A DNA stretch of 64,000 nt from Sphaerisporangium krabiense. GTDB taxonomy: Bacteria > Actinomycetota > Actinomycetes > Streptosporangiales > Streptosporangiaceae. The notes under the pieces are model-generated. The model did no database searches, was not told the DNA's origin, and saw only the letters and a program-made list of their open reading frames with translations. The stretch lies in the NCBI RefSeq assembly GCF_014200435.1, contig NZ_JACHBR010000003.1, positions 62,001 through 126,000 of the forward strand, read 5' to 3'. The position numbers and the translations under genes were made by a program. Shown here one piece after another: positions 7,380-15,747 of the stretch (position 1 is its first letter; every line of letters begins with the position of its first letter).

Positions 7380-10300
7380 CAGGAGATCCTCGCATGCATG
7401 TCGACGATGGTCCCGGCGGCGCCGGGGTGGATGGTGACCTCCTGCATCAGGGCGCGCATCAGGGCGACGCCCCGGCCGCGATGGGAGTCGGCCTCCGGCC
7501 GTGGAGGCCTCCAGCGGCCGGAGTCGGCGACCGTCAGATGCAGGTCGTCGACGGTGGCGACCGCCCGCAGCAGGATCGTGCGGCCGGGGGCGTGGCGGTG
7601 CCCGTGCTCGATCGCGTTGGCGCAGGCCTCCCCGGCCGCGACCAGCACGTTCTGGATCATCGACGGGGTGAGCTGGCAGCGGGCGAGCCAGTCCCGCAAC
7701 GCGGTGCGCACCGGGGCCAGCTGCGCGGACTCGGCGGGGAACGCCACCTCCAGCGGGGCGGGCTGACGGTACAGCAGCAGGGCGACGTCGTCGTTGAAGC
7801 CGCCCTCCGGCGCCAGAATGCTCATCACGTCGGCGGCCAGGTCCTCGATGGGGGTGGACCGGCCGGCCTGCAGGGCGAGGCCCGCCTGGCCGATGCCGGT
7901 GGTCAGCGGACGCCGGCGCCGCTCCACCAGGCCGTCGGTGTACAGCAGCAGGGTGGACCGGGGCGGCATGGTGCACCGGGCCTCCGGCCGCGGATGGCCC
8001 GGCCGCACGGCCAGCGGGGTCGAGCGGCCGCCCTCCAGGAGCAGGGTGGTCCCGTCGGCGTGGGCGAGGATGCCCGGCGGATGCCCGGCGCTGGAATAGA
8101 CCAGGTCGCCGGTGGCGGTGTCCAGGATGCCGCAGAAGACGGTGGTGCACCGGGCGCCGGGCACCAGGGCGGCGAACCGGTCCAGGGCGGTGAACACCTG
8201 CGCGGGATCGGCGTCCTGCAGCAGCAGGGCGCGGCAGGCGCTGCGCAACTGCCCCATCACGGCCGCGGCCTCCAGCCCGTGCCCCACGCAGTCGCCGACC
8301 ACGATCCCGACGCGCGGGCCGTCCAGCGGCACGATGTCGTACCAGTCGCCGCCCACCTCCAGCGGGCGGCCGGCCGGCTCGTAGCGCACGGCGAAGCCGT
8401 CGGGCAGCCGGGACGGGCCCAGGATGGCGCGCTGGAGCGCCACGGCGGCCGCGCGCTGCTGGTCGAGCTGGTGTACCCGGTGCAGGCCCTGGCCCAGGTG
8501 CCCGGTCAGCAGCGCCAGCAGGGTCTGGTCCTCCCCGGTGAAGGGCCGGTTCCTGCCCAGGTCCACCCAGATGGCGAGCGTGCCCTCGGGGTGCTCCAGG
8601 GTGATGCCGGCCCCGCCCGCCTCCGCGGCGAGGGGACGCAGCGGCGCCTGCTCGCGCAGGGCCGTCAGCCGCTCGCGCACCTGCTCCGGCAGGTCCTGCC
8701 AGCCGTCGCCGGGCGGCGCGCAGTAAAGCCGCGGCGGGGCGTCGTCCTTCCACACCGCCGCCGAGATCTGGCGGGCCTGCCAGACCTCCCGCAGCGCCTC
8801 CAGCCCCCCGCGCAGGGCGTCGTCCAGGTCGTCCGCCTGCGAGACGCGCACGCTGATCGCGGCCAGCGCGCTCTCGCGCTGCACCAGGTAGCGCTCGGAG
8901 GTGACGTCCCGCAGGGTGCCCACGACGCGGCGCCGGCCGGTGTCGGGGTCGACGACGTCGTTGTAGGTGACCGCGACCCAGATCCGGTGCCCGTCCCGGT
9001 GGGCGACCGGGACGACGCAGCTCCCCTTGCCCTCGCCGACCATCCGCGCGAACGCCTCGGCGGTGATCGCGTGGGCCTGCGGGTCGTCGTCCTGGTCCGG
9101 CCACCAGGGGTGCTGGGGAGTGTAGGGCAGCCCTTCGGGTCCGTAGCCGAGGATGTCGGTGAACGCCGCGTTGATCTCGATCACCGCGCCGTGCTCGTCG
9201 GCGACGAAGAACGCCTCCTGCAGGGAGTCGATCATCGCGTTGCGCCACCGGGTGTGGTGGTTGCGCATCCGGGACAGCTCCACCGTGGCACGGACCCGCG
9301 CCAGCAGCTCGGCGGCGGAGAACGGCTTGACCAGGTAGTCGTCCGCGCCCGCCTCCAGGCCCTCGATGGCGGCCTCCTGCCCGGCGCGGGCCGACAGCAG
9401 CAGCACCGGCACCCCGGCGGTGCGCGGATCGGAGCGCAGCGCCGCGACCAGGGCCAGGCCGTCGAGGCGGGGCATCATCACGTCGCTCACCACGAGATCG
9501 GGCATCTCCGCGCGCACGACGTCCAAGGCCAGCAGCCCGTCGCCGACCGCGCCGACCAGGTACCCGGCGCCCTTGAGAAGGCGGGACAGGTACTCGCGCA
9601 TGTCGGCGTTGTCGTCGGCGATCAGCACCCGGACCGGCGCGCCGTCATCGGCGGCCGCCGGGAGGCCGCCGGGGGAGACACCGGGGGCCGTGGAGTCCTC
9701 GGCGGTCGATCCGTCCCCGGGGAGCCAGCGCAACGCCTCTTCGACGAACGGACCGGCGGTGCCCGAGGCCGCCTCCGCCGCGCCGGGGGAGACCAGGCTG
9801 TCGGCGGGCAGGTGGGCGGACCCGAGCGGCAGCCGGATGGTGAAGGTCGTGCCCACGCCCTCGACGCTGTCGGCGGTGATCGTGCCGCCGTGCAGGCCGA
9901 CCAGCTCCTGGACGAGGGCCAGGCCGATGCCGCTGCCCTCGTTGGAGCGCGACCGGGCGCTCTCGATGCGGTGGAACCGCTCGAACAGCCGCGGCAGCTC
10001 CTGGGAGGGGATGCCGATGCCGGTGTCGGTGATCGTCACCACCGCGTGGGCGCCCTCCCCGCGCACCGTGACGCCGACCGAGCCCTCGAAGGTGAACTTC
10101 AGCGCGTTGCTCAGCAGGTTGAGCACCACCTTCTCCCACATGCCCCTGTCGACGTACACCGGCTCGGCCAGCGGAGGGCAGTCCACCGCGAAGGCCAGGC
10201 CGGCCTTGTCGATCGCGGAGCGGAAGACGCTGGCCAGCTCGGCGGTCACCGCCGCCAGGTCCACCGGCTCGTAGCGCGCCTGCATGCGCCCGGCCTCGAT

Positions 10301-11551
10301 ACGGGAGAAGTCGAGCAGGGTGTTGACGAGCTTGCCCAGGCGCAGGCCGTTGCGGTGGACCAGCTCCAGGTCCTGGCGCACCTGTTCCCCGGCGCCGGCC
10401 AGCGTGTTCCGCAGGTCACGCACCGGCCCCATGATCAGGGTGAGGGGGGTGCGGAACTCGTGGCTGATGTTGGAGAAGAAGACGGTCTTGGCGCGGTCCA
10501 GCTCGGCCAGCTCCTCGGCGCGCCGCTGCTGGGCCTCGTAGCCGCGGGCGCTGGCGACCCCCGCCGCGACATGCCCGGCGGCCAGCTCCACAAAGCCTCG
10601 GTAGGAGTCGTCGAGAGGCCGGTAGCGGTTGAGCGCGGCCACCAGGAAGCCGTACGGCGCGCCGCCCTGCCGCAGGAGCGGCACCACCAGCGCCTGCGTG
10701 GGCGGCTCCTGCCAGTCACCGGAGGGCAGACCGGCGAACGAAGGACCGTCGAGCGGCACGAGCACCGACTCGCCCCGGGCCAGCGCCGCCGCTGGCCACA
10801 CCCCGCCCGGCTCGCCGAGCGGCAGGGTCTCGGGGGCGGCCGGATGCCCGGCGCCGATCCCGGTCGCCCCCGCCAGCCTCGCGCCGCCGCCCTCGTCGAA
10901 CAGGTAGGTGAGGGTGAACGGAAGGTCCCGCAGGTTGCCGCCGAGCTGCCGGCAGGCGAAGGCCAGCATCTCCTGCTCGGTGCGGACCACGCTGGGATCG
11001 GAGCCGAGATCCCGCAGCGTCGCCATCCGCCGCTCGCCGATCACCCGCTCGGTGTCCTCGCTGACGACGCACAGCATGCCGACCACCGCGCCCGCGTCGT
11101 CGCGGAGCGGACTGTAGGAGAAGGTGTGGTAGCTCTCCTCCGGGAAGCCGGCCCGCTCCACGAACAGCAGCAGCGCCTCGTCCCAGGTCGCCGTCCCCGT
11201 GGCCAGCACGGTCTCGATCCGCGGGCCGATGTCGTCCCAGATCTCCGCCCATACCTCGGCGGCCGGGCGGCCCAGCGCCCACGGGTACTTGCGGCCCAAG
11301 GTGTCGCGGCGGTAGGCGGTGTTGCAGAAGAACGTCAACTGCGGCCCCCATGCCATCCACATGGAGAACCGGGACGACAGCACGATGCTCACCGCCGTCC
11401 GCAGGCTCTGCGGCCACGCCTCCGGCGGCCCCAGCGGGGTCGCCCTCCAGTCCACCACCGCCAGATCGCGGCCGACCTCGTCCTCGACGGTGAAGATCCC
11501 GGCCCCGTCCATCGTCACCGGCCGGTCCTCGGCGTCGTCACAGTGCGTCAC
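7379..11551 (-). CDS. Giant hybrid PAS/GAF histidine kinase-receiver-SpoIIE phosphatase-HATPase protein
   Basis: A 1390-residue signalling protein combining two-component and partner-switching chemistry. Visible order: PAS-like sensor (about 35-165), GAF-like (190-340), HisKA with phosphoacceptor His364 in FFSNISHEFRTPL, HATPase (N-box NLLSNALKF 478-486; G1 DTGIGIP 509-515; G2 GSGIGLAL 539-546), receiver with Asp690 in VVSDVMMPRLDG, PAS (770-890), GAF (900-1040), PP2C/SpoIIE phosphatase (from about 1050; GGDWYDIV, GDCVGHG, SSAGHPPG, LLLYTDGLVE, NDDVALLL), and an RsbW-like HATPase at the C-terminus (AAGEACANAIEHG; RGRGVALMRAL). Start GTG 11551 has AAAGGG six bases upstream. It probably integrates several inputs and sets the phosphorylation state of the coupled STAS protein. 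No membrane segment is seen, so it is cytoplasmic. Confidence 0.92.
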   Translation of the reverse strand: MTHCDDAEDRPVTMDGAGIFTVEDEVGRDLAVVDWRATPLGPPEAWPQSLRTAVSIVLSSRFSMWMAWGPQLTFFCNTAYRRDTLGRKYPWALGRPAAEVWAEIWDDIGPRIETVLATGTATWDEALLLFVERAGFPEESYHTFSYSPLRDDAGAVVGMLCVVSEDTERVIGERRMATLRDLGSDPSVVRTEQEMLAFACRQLGGNLRDLPFTLTYLFDEGGGARLAGATGIGAGHPAAPETLPLGEPGGVWPAAALARGESVLVPLDGPSFAGLPSGDWQEPPTQALVVPLLRQGGAPYGFLVAALNRYRPLDDSYRGFVELAAGHVAAGVASARGYEAQQRRAEELAELDRAKTVFFSNISHEFRTPLTLIMGPVRDLRNTLAGAGEQVRQDLELVHRNGLRLGKLVNTLLDFSRIEAGRMQARYEPVDLAAVTAELASVFRSAIDKAGLAFAVDCPPLAEPVYVDRGMWEKVVLNLLSNALKFTFEGSVGVTVRGEGAHAVVTITDTGIGIPSQELPRLFERFHRIESARSRSNEGSGIGLALVQELVGLHGGTITADSVEGVGTTFTIRLPLGSAHLPADSLVSPGAAEAASGTAGPFVEEALRWLPGDGSTAEDSTAPGVSPGGLPAAADDGAPVRVLIADDNADMREYLSRLLKGAGYLVGAVGDGLLALDVVRAEMPDLVVSDVMMPRLDGLALVAALRSDPRTAGVPVLLLSARAGQEAAIEGLEAGADDYLVKPFSAAELLARVRATVELSRMRNHHTRWRNAMIDSLQEAFFVADEHGAVIEINAAFTDILGYGPEGLPYTPQHPWWPDQDDDPQAHAITAEAFARMVGEGKGSCVVPVAHRDGHRIWVAVTYNDVVDPDTGRRRVVGTLRDVTSERYLVQRESALAAISVRVSQADDLDDALRGGLEALREVWQARQISAAVWKDDAPPRLYCAPPGDGWQDLPEQVRERLTALREQAPLRPLAAEAGGAGITLEHPEGTLAIWVDLGRNRPFTGEDQTLLALLTGHLGQGLHRVHQLDQQRAAAVALQRAILGPSRLPDGFAVRYEPAGRPLEVGGDWYDIVPLDGPRVGIVVGDCVGHGLEAAAVMGQLRSACRALLLQDADPAQVFTALDRFAALVPGARCTTVFCGILDTATGDLVYSSAGHPPGILAHADGTTLLLEGGRSTPLAVRPGHPRPEARCTMPPRSTLLLYTDGLVERRRRPLTTGIGQAGLALQAGRSTPIEDLAADVMSILAPEGGFNDDVALLLYRQPAPLEVAFPAESAQLAPVRTALRDWLARCQLTPSMIQNVLVAAGEACANAIEHGHRHAPGRTILLRAVATVDDLHLTVADSGRWRPPRPEADSHRGRGVALMRALMQEVTIHPGAAGTIVDMHARIS

Positions 11552-11791
11552 CTGACACCCTTTCGCTCACGCCGAGCCCTGCCCCCCGCGCCCGTCTTAT
11601 CACCCCGGCCGCAGCAGCGTTCGCGAACCTCGCCGCCTCCCCATGCGGCCCAGGACCTGATCGGCCTGATCGGCCTGGTCCCGCCGGCCTGGGCCGGTCG
11701 TGCGAGGACCGGCTCGACGGTTACGTAGAATAGGGCAAATCGCTCTAGGCCCTGTGTCCGCCTCAAGGAGCATGGTGGAAGGGAGCCTGAC
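11552..11791. other. Divergent control region between the two SpoIIE/STAS modules
   Basis: About 240 bases between two divergent signalling operons. On the plus strand TAGAAT at 11726-11731 resembles a -10 element. The plus-strand gene has no clear standard start codon here (see its entry). Confidence 0.4.
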
Positions 11792-11878
11792 GTCAGCACC
11801 GCCGAGGAAGCCCGCCGGCCGCCGGCCGCGCGCCGCTACGCGATCCCCGACGCCCCCGGCGACGACGCCCTGGAGCGG

Positions 11879-13090
11879 GTGGCCTCGCTCGCCGCGCGCG
11901 TGTTCCGCGCCCCCATGGCCACCGTCACCCTCGTCGACGACGAGTGGGTCCGCTGCTGCGCCGCCCACGGAACCCCGGCGCAGACCCGCCCGGTCAGGCG
12001 CGCCGTGAGCCTGTCCGCCGCGGCCGCCGGCCACGACGGCGTCCTGGTCATCCCGGACACCGGAGCCGACCCGCGCGCCGAGGCCGACCCGATGGTCGGC
12101 GGCGTGCCCGGCGCCCGCTTCTACGCGGCGGCCCCGATCGACACCCCCGACGGCCACCGCCTGGGCAGCGTCAACGTCATGGACGTCCACCCCCGGCAGC
12201 CCGGCGCCGAGGAGCTCGACGCGCTGCGGGACCTGGCCGCCCTGGTGGCCAACGAGCTGGAACTGCGGCTGGCCGCCGCCCGCGTGGTCGCCGCCGAACG
12301 CCAGATGCGCGCCGACGCCGAACGCCTGGCCCGCATCCTGCAGCGCACGCTGCTGCCCCCGGCGCTGCCCCAGGTGCCGGGCCTGTCCGCGGCCGCGGCC
12401 TACCACCCCTACTCCGCCGACGAGGTCGGCGGGGACTTCTACGACCTGTTCCCCCTCGACGGCAACCGCTGGGGATTCTTCCTCGGGGACGTCTGCGGCA
12501 AGGGCGCCGACGCCGCCGTCCTGACCTCCCTGGTCCGGTACACGCTGCGCGCCGCCGCCGTCTACGACCCCGACCCGTGCCGGGTCCTGGCCAACCTGGA
12601 CGCGGTGCTGCAGCAGGAGCACGCCGGCGGCGCGCCGTCGCCGTACTGCACCGCCGTCTTCGGGGTCCTGGAACCGGCCACGGACGGCTTCGCCGTCACC
12701 CTCGCCGGCGGGGGACACCCTCCCGCCCTGGTCGTGCGCGCCGACGGCGGCGTCGAGGCGCTGCGCACCGAGGGCGGGCAGCTCATCGGCATCCTGCGCG
12801 AGCCGCGGTTCGTCCAGGTGAGCACGCGCCTTCGCGCCGGAGACGCGATGCTGCTGTACACCGACGGCCTCACCGAGGCCCGCACCGAGGCCGGGTCCAG
12901 GCTGGACGAGGAGGGCCTCGCCGCCTACCTGGCCCCCGCCGCGCCCGCCGACGCCGACGACCTTCTCGCCGAGGTGCATAAACTGATCGGGTCCCTGGGC
13001 GAGGGCGTCTCGGACGACACCGCGGTGCTCGCCCTGTCCGTCCCGCCCGCCAGACGATCGCAGCCTCTCAGGAGCCTTGGTGCCGCATGA
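11879..13090 (+). CDS. GAF-SpoIIE (PP2C) phosphatase
   Basis: RsbU-like serine phosphatase expected to dephosphorylate a STAS protein. An N-terminal GAF domain runs to about residue 130, then a coiled linker (ERQMRADAERLARILQRTLLPPALP) and a PP2C domain with metal-binding motifs EVGGDFYDLF, GDVCGKGADAA, AGGGHPPA, LLYTDGLTEA and DDTAVLAL. GAF-like residues continue in frame upstream of the annotated GTG (ARRYAIPDAPGDDALER), back to about 11795, but that extension has no ATG, GTG or TTG. A GTC at 11792 follows a good ribosome site (GGAAGGGA), so the true start may be a mutated or non-canonical codon there. The 3' end overlaps the next STAS gene. Confidence 0.88.
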   Translation: MASLAARVFRAPMATVTLVDDEWVRCCAAHGTPAQTRPVRRAVSLSAAAAGHDGVLVIPDTGADPRAEADPMVGGVPGARFYAAAPIDTPDGHRLGSVNVMDVHPRQPGAEELDALRDLAALVANELELRLAAARVVAAERQMRADAERLARILQRTLLPPALPQVPGLSAAAAYHPYSADEVGGDFYDLFPLDGNRWGFFLGDVCGKGADAAVLTSLVRYTLRAAAVYDPDPCRVLANLDAVLQQEHAGGAPSPYCTAVFGVLEPATDGFAVTLAGGGHPPALVVRADGGVEALRTEGGQLIGILREPRFVQVSTRLRAGDAMLLYTDGLTEARTEAGSRLDEEGLAAYLAPAAPADADDLLAEVHKLIGSLGEGVSDDTAVLALSVPPARRSQPLRSLGAA

Positions 13091-13436
13091 CCACGCTCTG
13101 ACCGTCACCCTCCAGCCGCACTCGCCTCACGTGCAGGTGCTGGTCGTGGCCGGTGACCTCGATCACCACACCACCCGCCGCCTGCGGGCGGTCCTGGACG
13201 AGCTGACGCTCGCCGCCGGCGACGCGCTGGTGATCGACCTGTCGGCGCTGACCTTCTGCGACTCCACCGGCATCTCGATCCTGATCGCCGCCCACCAGCG
13301 CGCCCAGCAGGCCGGCGCCGCGCTGGGCCTGGCCGCCATGGACTCCGACATCGCCCACATCTTCCAGATCATGGGCCTGGACCGCCTCTTCTCCTTCTAC
13401 GACACCACGGACAAGGCCATCGCCGCCCTGCGGTGA
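13080..13436 (+). CDS. STAS-domain anti-anti-sigma factor
   Basis: A 118-residue STAS protein (SpoIIAA/RsbV type) with the phosphorylatable serine in LTFCDSTGISILIAAHQ and the usual C-terminal helix (IFQIMGLDRLFSFYDT). Start GTG at 13080 is preceded by AGGAG at five bases and overlaps the stop of the upstream phosphatase by 11 bases, so the pair is translationally coupled. The substrate of that phosphatase is most simply this protein. The cognate anti-sigma kinase and sigma factor are not in the window unless the HATPase of the divergent 1390-residue protein serves both. Confidence 0.88.
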   Translation: MPHDHALTVTLQPHSPHVQVLVVAGDLDHHTTRRLRAVLDELTLAAGDALVIDLSALTFCDSTGISILIAAHQRAQQAGAALGLAAMDSDIAHIFQIMGLDRLFSFYDTTDKAIAALR

Positions 13437-13588
13437 GCCGGTTCCGCTCACGCGTCACGCGCCGAACCCCGGCATACGGGTCGTGACCCGCCCTCCCCTC
13501 GCACGGTGAAAAATTCTCACGTAGAGTCGCCGATCGTAAGCGAAGGGTCATGATCCATCGGTAGTGTTCGTCGCGGAAGGAGATGAGG

Positions 13589-14200
13589 ATGTCAACCACA
13601 GATCTTGAACAGCGCGTTACCCGGATCGAGGGCAAGCTCGACGAGATGCACAACCAGACCGTGGCCATGACCTACGTGGCCGGCGAGGCGAAGCGCACCG
13701 CGGAGACGGCGCGCGAGTTCTACACGTTCGTCGTCACCGACATCAAGGGCATCCGTGCGCAGCAGGAGGTCCACACGTCACTCTTCGAGCACCAGGACAA
13801 GATCCTGGAGCACGTCGCGACCACCGTCCACGGGCACACCCGAGTGCTGGAGGAGCACTCCAAGAAGTTCGATGAGCACACCGAGAAGCTGGACGTGCTC
13901 ACGGCCACGGTGGACGGGCACACCAAAAAGCTGGACGTGCTCACGGCCACGGTCGATGCCCATACCGAGAAGCTGGATGTGCTCACGGCTACGGTGGACG
14001 GCCATACCGAGAAGCTGGATGTGCTCACGGCTACGGTGGACGGGCACACCAAAAAGCTGGATGTGCTCACGGCCACGGTGGACGGCCATACCGAGAAGCT
14101 GGACGTGCTCACGGCCACGGTGGACGGGCACACCAAGAAGCTCGACGATCACAGTGGGAAGCTGGACGAGATCCTCCGTATCGTGCGCAAGCTGAGCTGA
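13589..14200 (+). CDS. Coiled-coil protein with 14-residue tandem repeats
   Basis: A 203-residue cytoplasmic-looking protein I do not recognise. Residues 1-96 are helical and charged (TDLEQRVTRIEGKLDEMHNQ; LFEHQDKILEHVATTVHGHT). From residue 97 there are six near-identical copies of HTEKLDVLTATVDG, in which position 3 is E or K, followed by one degenerate copy and a short basic tail (ILRIVRKLS). Hydrophobic residues at positions 5, 8 and 12 follow a heptad pattern, so a long oligomeric coiled coil is expected. ATG 13589 is preferred over 13583 because AAGGAG then lies six bases upstream. It is monocistronic with a strong terminator. A scaffold, filament or fibre-like role is possible, but nothing in the sequence proves it. 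Confidence 0.85.
   Translation: MSTTDLEQRVTRIEGKLDEMHNQTVAMTYVAGEAKRTAETAREFYTFVVTDIKGIRAQQEVHTSLFEHQDKILEHVATTVHGHTRVLEEHSKKFDEHTEKLDVLTATVDGHTKKLDVLTATVDAHTEKLDVLTATVDGHTEKLDVLTATVDGHTKKLDVLTATVDGHTEKLDVLTATVDGHTKKLDDHSGKLDEILRIVRKLS
13877..14170 (+). repeat. 42-bp tandem repeat inside the coiled-coil gene
   Basis: Six near-identical 42-bp units (13877-14128) plus one degenerate unit (14129-14170), each encoding 14 residues. Units differ mainly by GAG/AAA/AAG at the third codon and by scattered synonymous changes (GGC/GGG, GCC/GCT). Unit length is a multiple of three, so copy-number change would preserve the frame. Confidence 0.92.
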
Positions 14201-14217
14201 GAGGCAGGTCTCCCCCC

Positions 14218-14250
14218 GGCCCGGTGAGCGATCTCGCCGGGCCTCTTCTT
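14218..14250 (+). terminator. Terminator of the coiled-coil gene
   Basis: An 11-bp stem (GGCCCGGTGAG at 14218-14228 with 14233-14243, one G-T pair) with a four-base loop CGAT, followed by TCTTCTT. It starts 17 bases past the stop and also lies just past the 3' end of the convergent menF gene. Confidence 0.8.
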
Positions 14251-14274
14251 CGTCCAGGGAAGCGCGCCGGACGG

Positions 14275-15504
14275 TCAGCCCTCCAAGGCGTGGCGCATGA
14301 CGCGGAGTTTGGCCCGGGCTTCGGTGAGTTCGGACTCGGGGTCGGAGCCGCCCATGATGCCGCAGCCGGCGAACAGGCGGGCGCGGCGGCCCTCGATCTG
14401 GGCGCAGCGCAGGGCGATGCCCCACTCGCCGTCGCCGCGGGCGTCGATCCAGCCCACCGGGCCGGCGTACCCGCCGCGGTCCATGCCCTCCAGCTCGCGG
14501 ATCACCTCGAGCGCGACCGCGGTCGGCGTGCCGCCGACGGCCGCGGTCGGGTGCATGGCGGCCACGACGTCCAGCACCGAGGCGCCGGCGGCCAGCCGGC
14601 CGCGCACCCGGCTGGCCAGGTGCTGGACGTTGGGCAGCACCAGCAGCTCAGGCTCGTCGGGCACCGACAGCGTCGCGCACAACGGGGTCAGCGCCTCGCG
14701 CACCGAGGCGACCGCGCAGGCGTGCTCGTGGCGGTCCTTGGCCGAGGCGAACAGCGCCGCCCCCTGGGCGCGGTCACCGGCCGGGGTGGCGCCCCGGTAG
14801 GTGGTGCCGGCCAGCACCAGCGACTCGATCGACTCGCCGGTGTGCCGGACCAGCAGCTCGGGGGTGGCGCCGACCAGCCCGGCGCAGGAGAAGGTGTAGC
14901 AGTCGGGGTAGGCGCGGGCCAGGCGGTCCAGCAGCACGCGCGGGTCGATGTCGCGCTCGGCGGTGGCCACCAGGTCGCGCGCCAGCACGACCTTCTCCAG
15001 CCGCCCGGACCGGATCTCCTTCACCGCGCGGGCCACCGCGTCCTGCCACTCCGGCGCGGTCAGCGTGCCGTCGCCGTACACCACCCGGCCGGGGGGCACG
15101 GCGGGCGCCATGAGGTCGATGGGGGCCTCGCCGACGGTGGTCAGCCATGCCCGGCCGTTCCTGCGGCCGAGCAGGACGCGCGGCACCACCAGCACCGACC
15201 CGGCGGCGTCGGGGTCGAAGGTGAAGGACCCGAAGGCGACCGGTCCCGAGCCGGGCAGGTGGACGTCGTCGTCGATGTGGGCCTCGCCGAACACCGTGGC
15301 CAGCCAGCGGCGCGCCCAGTCGAAGCGTCCCGCGCCGGGCGGGACGGCGACCCGGGCGGCCTCGCCCCAGGCCACCAGCCCTTCGCCCTGGTGGACCCAG
15401 GCGTACGGCGGGGCCTGCGGCAGTCGCGCGATCAGGTCTTCGGGGTGGTGGACGGGGACGGTACGAACCAGCGGGGGGCGGGTTATCCCGAGCGCGACAC
15501 TCAC
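14275..15504 (-). CDS. menF: Isochorismate synthase
   Basis: Chorismate-utilising enzyme that converts chorismate to isochorismate, the first committed step of menaquinone synthesis. The 409-residue protein carries the family core: EIRSGRLEKVVLARDL, LAGTTYRGATPAGD, KDRHEHACAVASVREAL, HLASRVRGRL, MHPTAAVGGTPT and the C-terminal FAGCGIMGGSDPESELTEA with metal-binding glutamates. A siderophore- or salicylate-specific homologue is possible, but menD and menE nearby favour menaquinone. The GTG at 15504 is chosen for the AAGGTGGG site; an open frame extends to 15591 without similarity. It is convergent with the coiled-coil gene. Confidence 0.9.
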   Translation of the reverse strand: MSVALGITRPPLVRTVPVHHPEDLIARLPQAPPYAWVHQGEGLVAWGEAARVAVPPGAGRFDWARRWLATVFGEAHIDDDVHLPGSGPVAFGSFTFDPDAAGSVLVVPRVLLGRRNGRAWLTTVGEAPIDLMAPAVPPGRVVYGDGTLTAPEWQDAVARAVKEIRSGRLEKVVLARDLVATAERDIDPRVLLDRLARAYPDCYTFSCAGLVGATPELLVRHTGESIESLVLAGTTYRGATPAGDRAQGAALFASAKDRHEHACAVASVREALTPLCATLSVPDEPELLVLPNVQHLASRVRGRLAAGASVLDVVAAMHPTAAVGGTPTAVALEVIRELEGMDRGGYAGPVGWIDARGDGEWGIALRCAQIEGRRARLFAGCGIMGGSDPESELTEARAKLRVMRHALEG

Positions 15505-15747
15505 TCTGCCCACCTTATTCGGAAACTGAACGCGTTCGACATCGGGTGCCGATATGGGCGTACCCGTGCCGCCCGCCCGGTCCGCCGTCAACGCCGTCTA
15601 CACAGGTCGGGGGCCATGTCAAGCAGGGATAGGAACTCGGTCAACGCTAGCAACGCCTCGCCCGCAGGTCATAGAGAGCGCCGCCGATGATCCCTACGTT
15701 GGTGTCCGCTCTCCTGCCCCGCTCGATCGTGACGGATAGAGGTGATC

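Noticed and set aside
7394-11728. A 1444-codon plus-strand frame opposite the hybrid kinase gene
   Set aside because: No domain or codon-bias support; the minus strand encodes an obvious multidomain protein.
13877-14170. Regular 42-bp repeats resembling a repeat array such as CRISPR
   Set aside because: Units are directly adjacent with no spacers and lie in frame inside a coding region.
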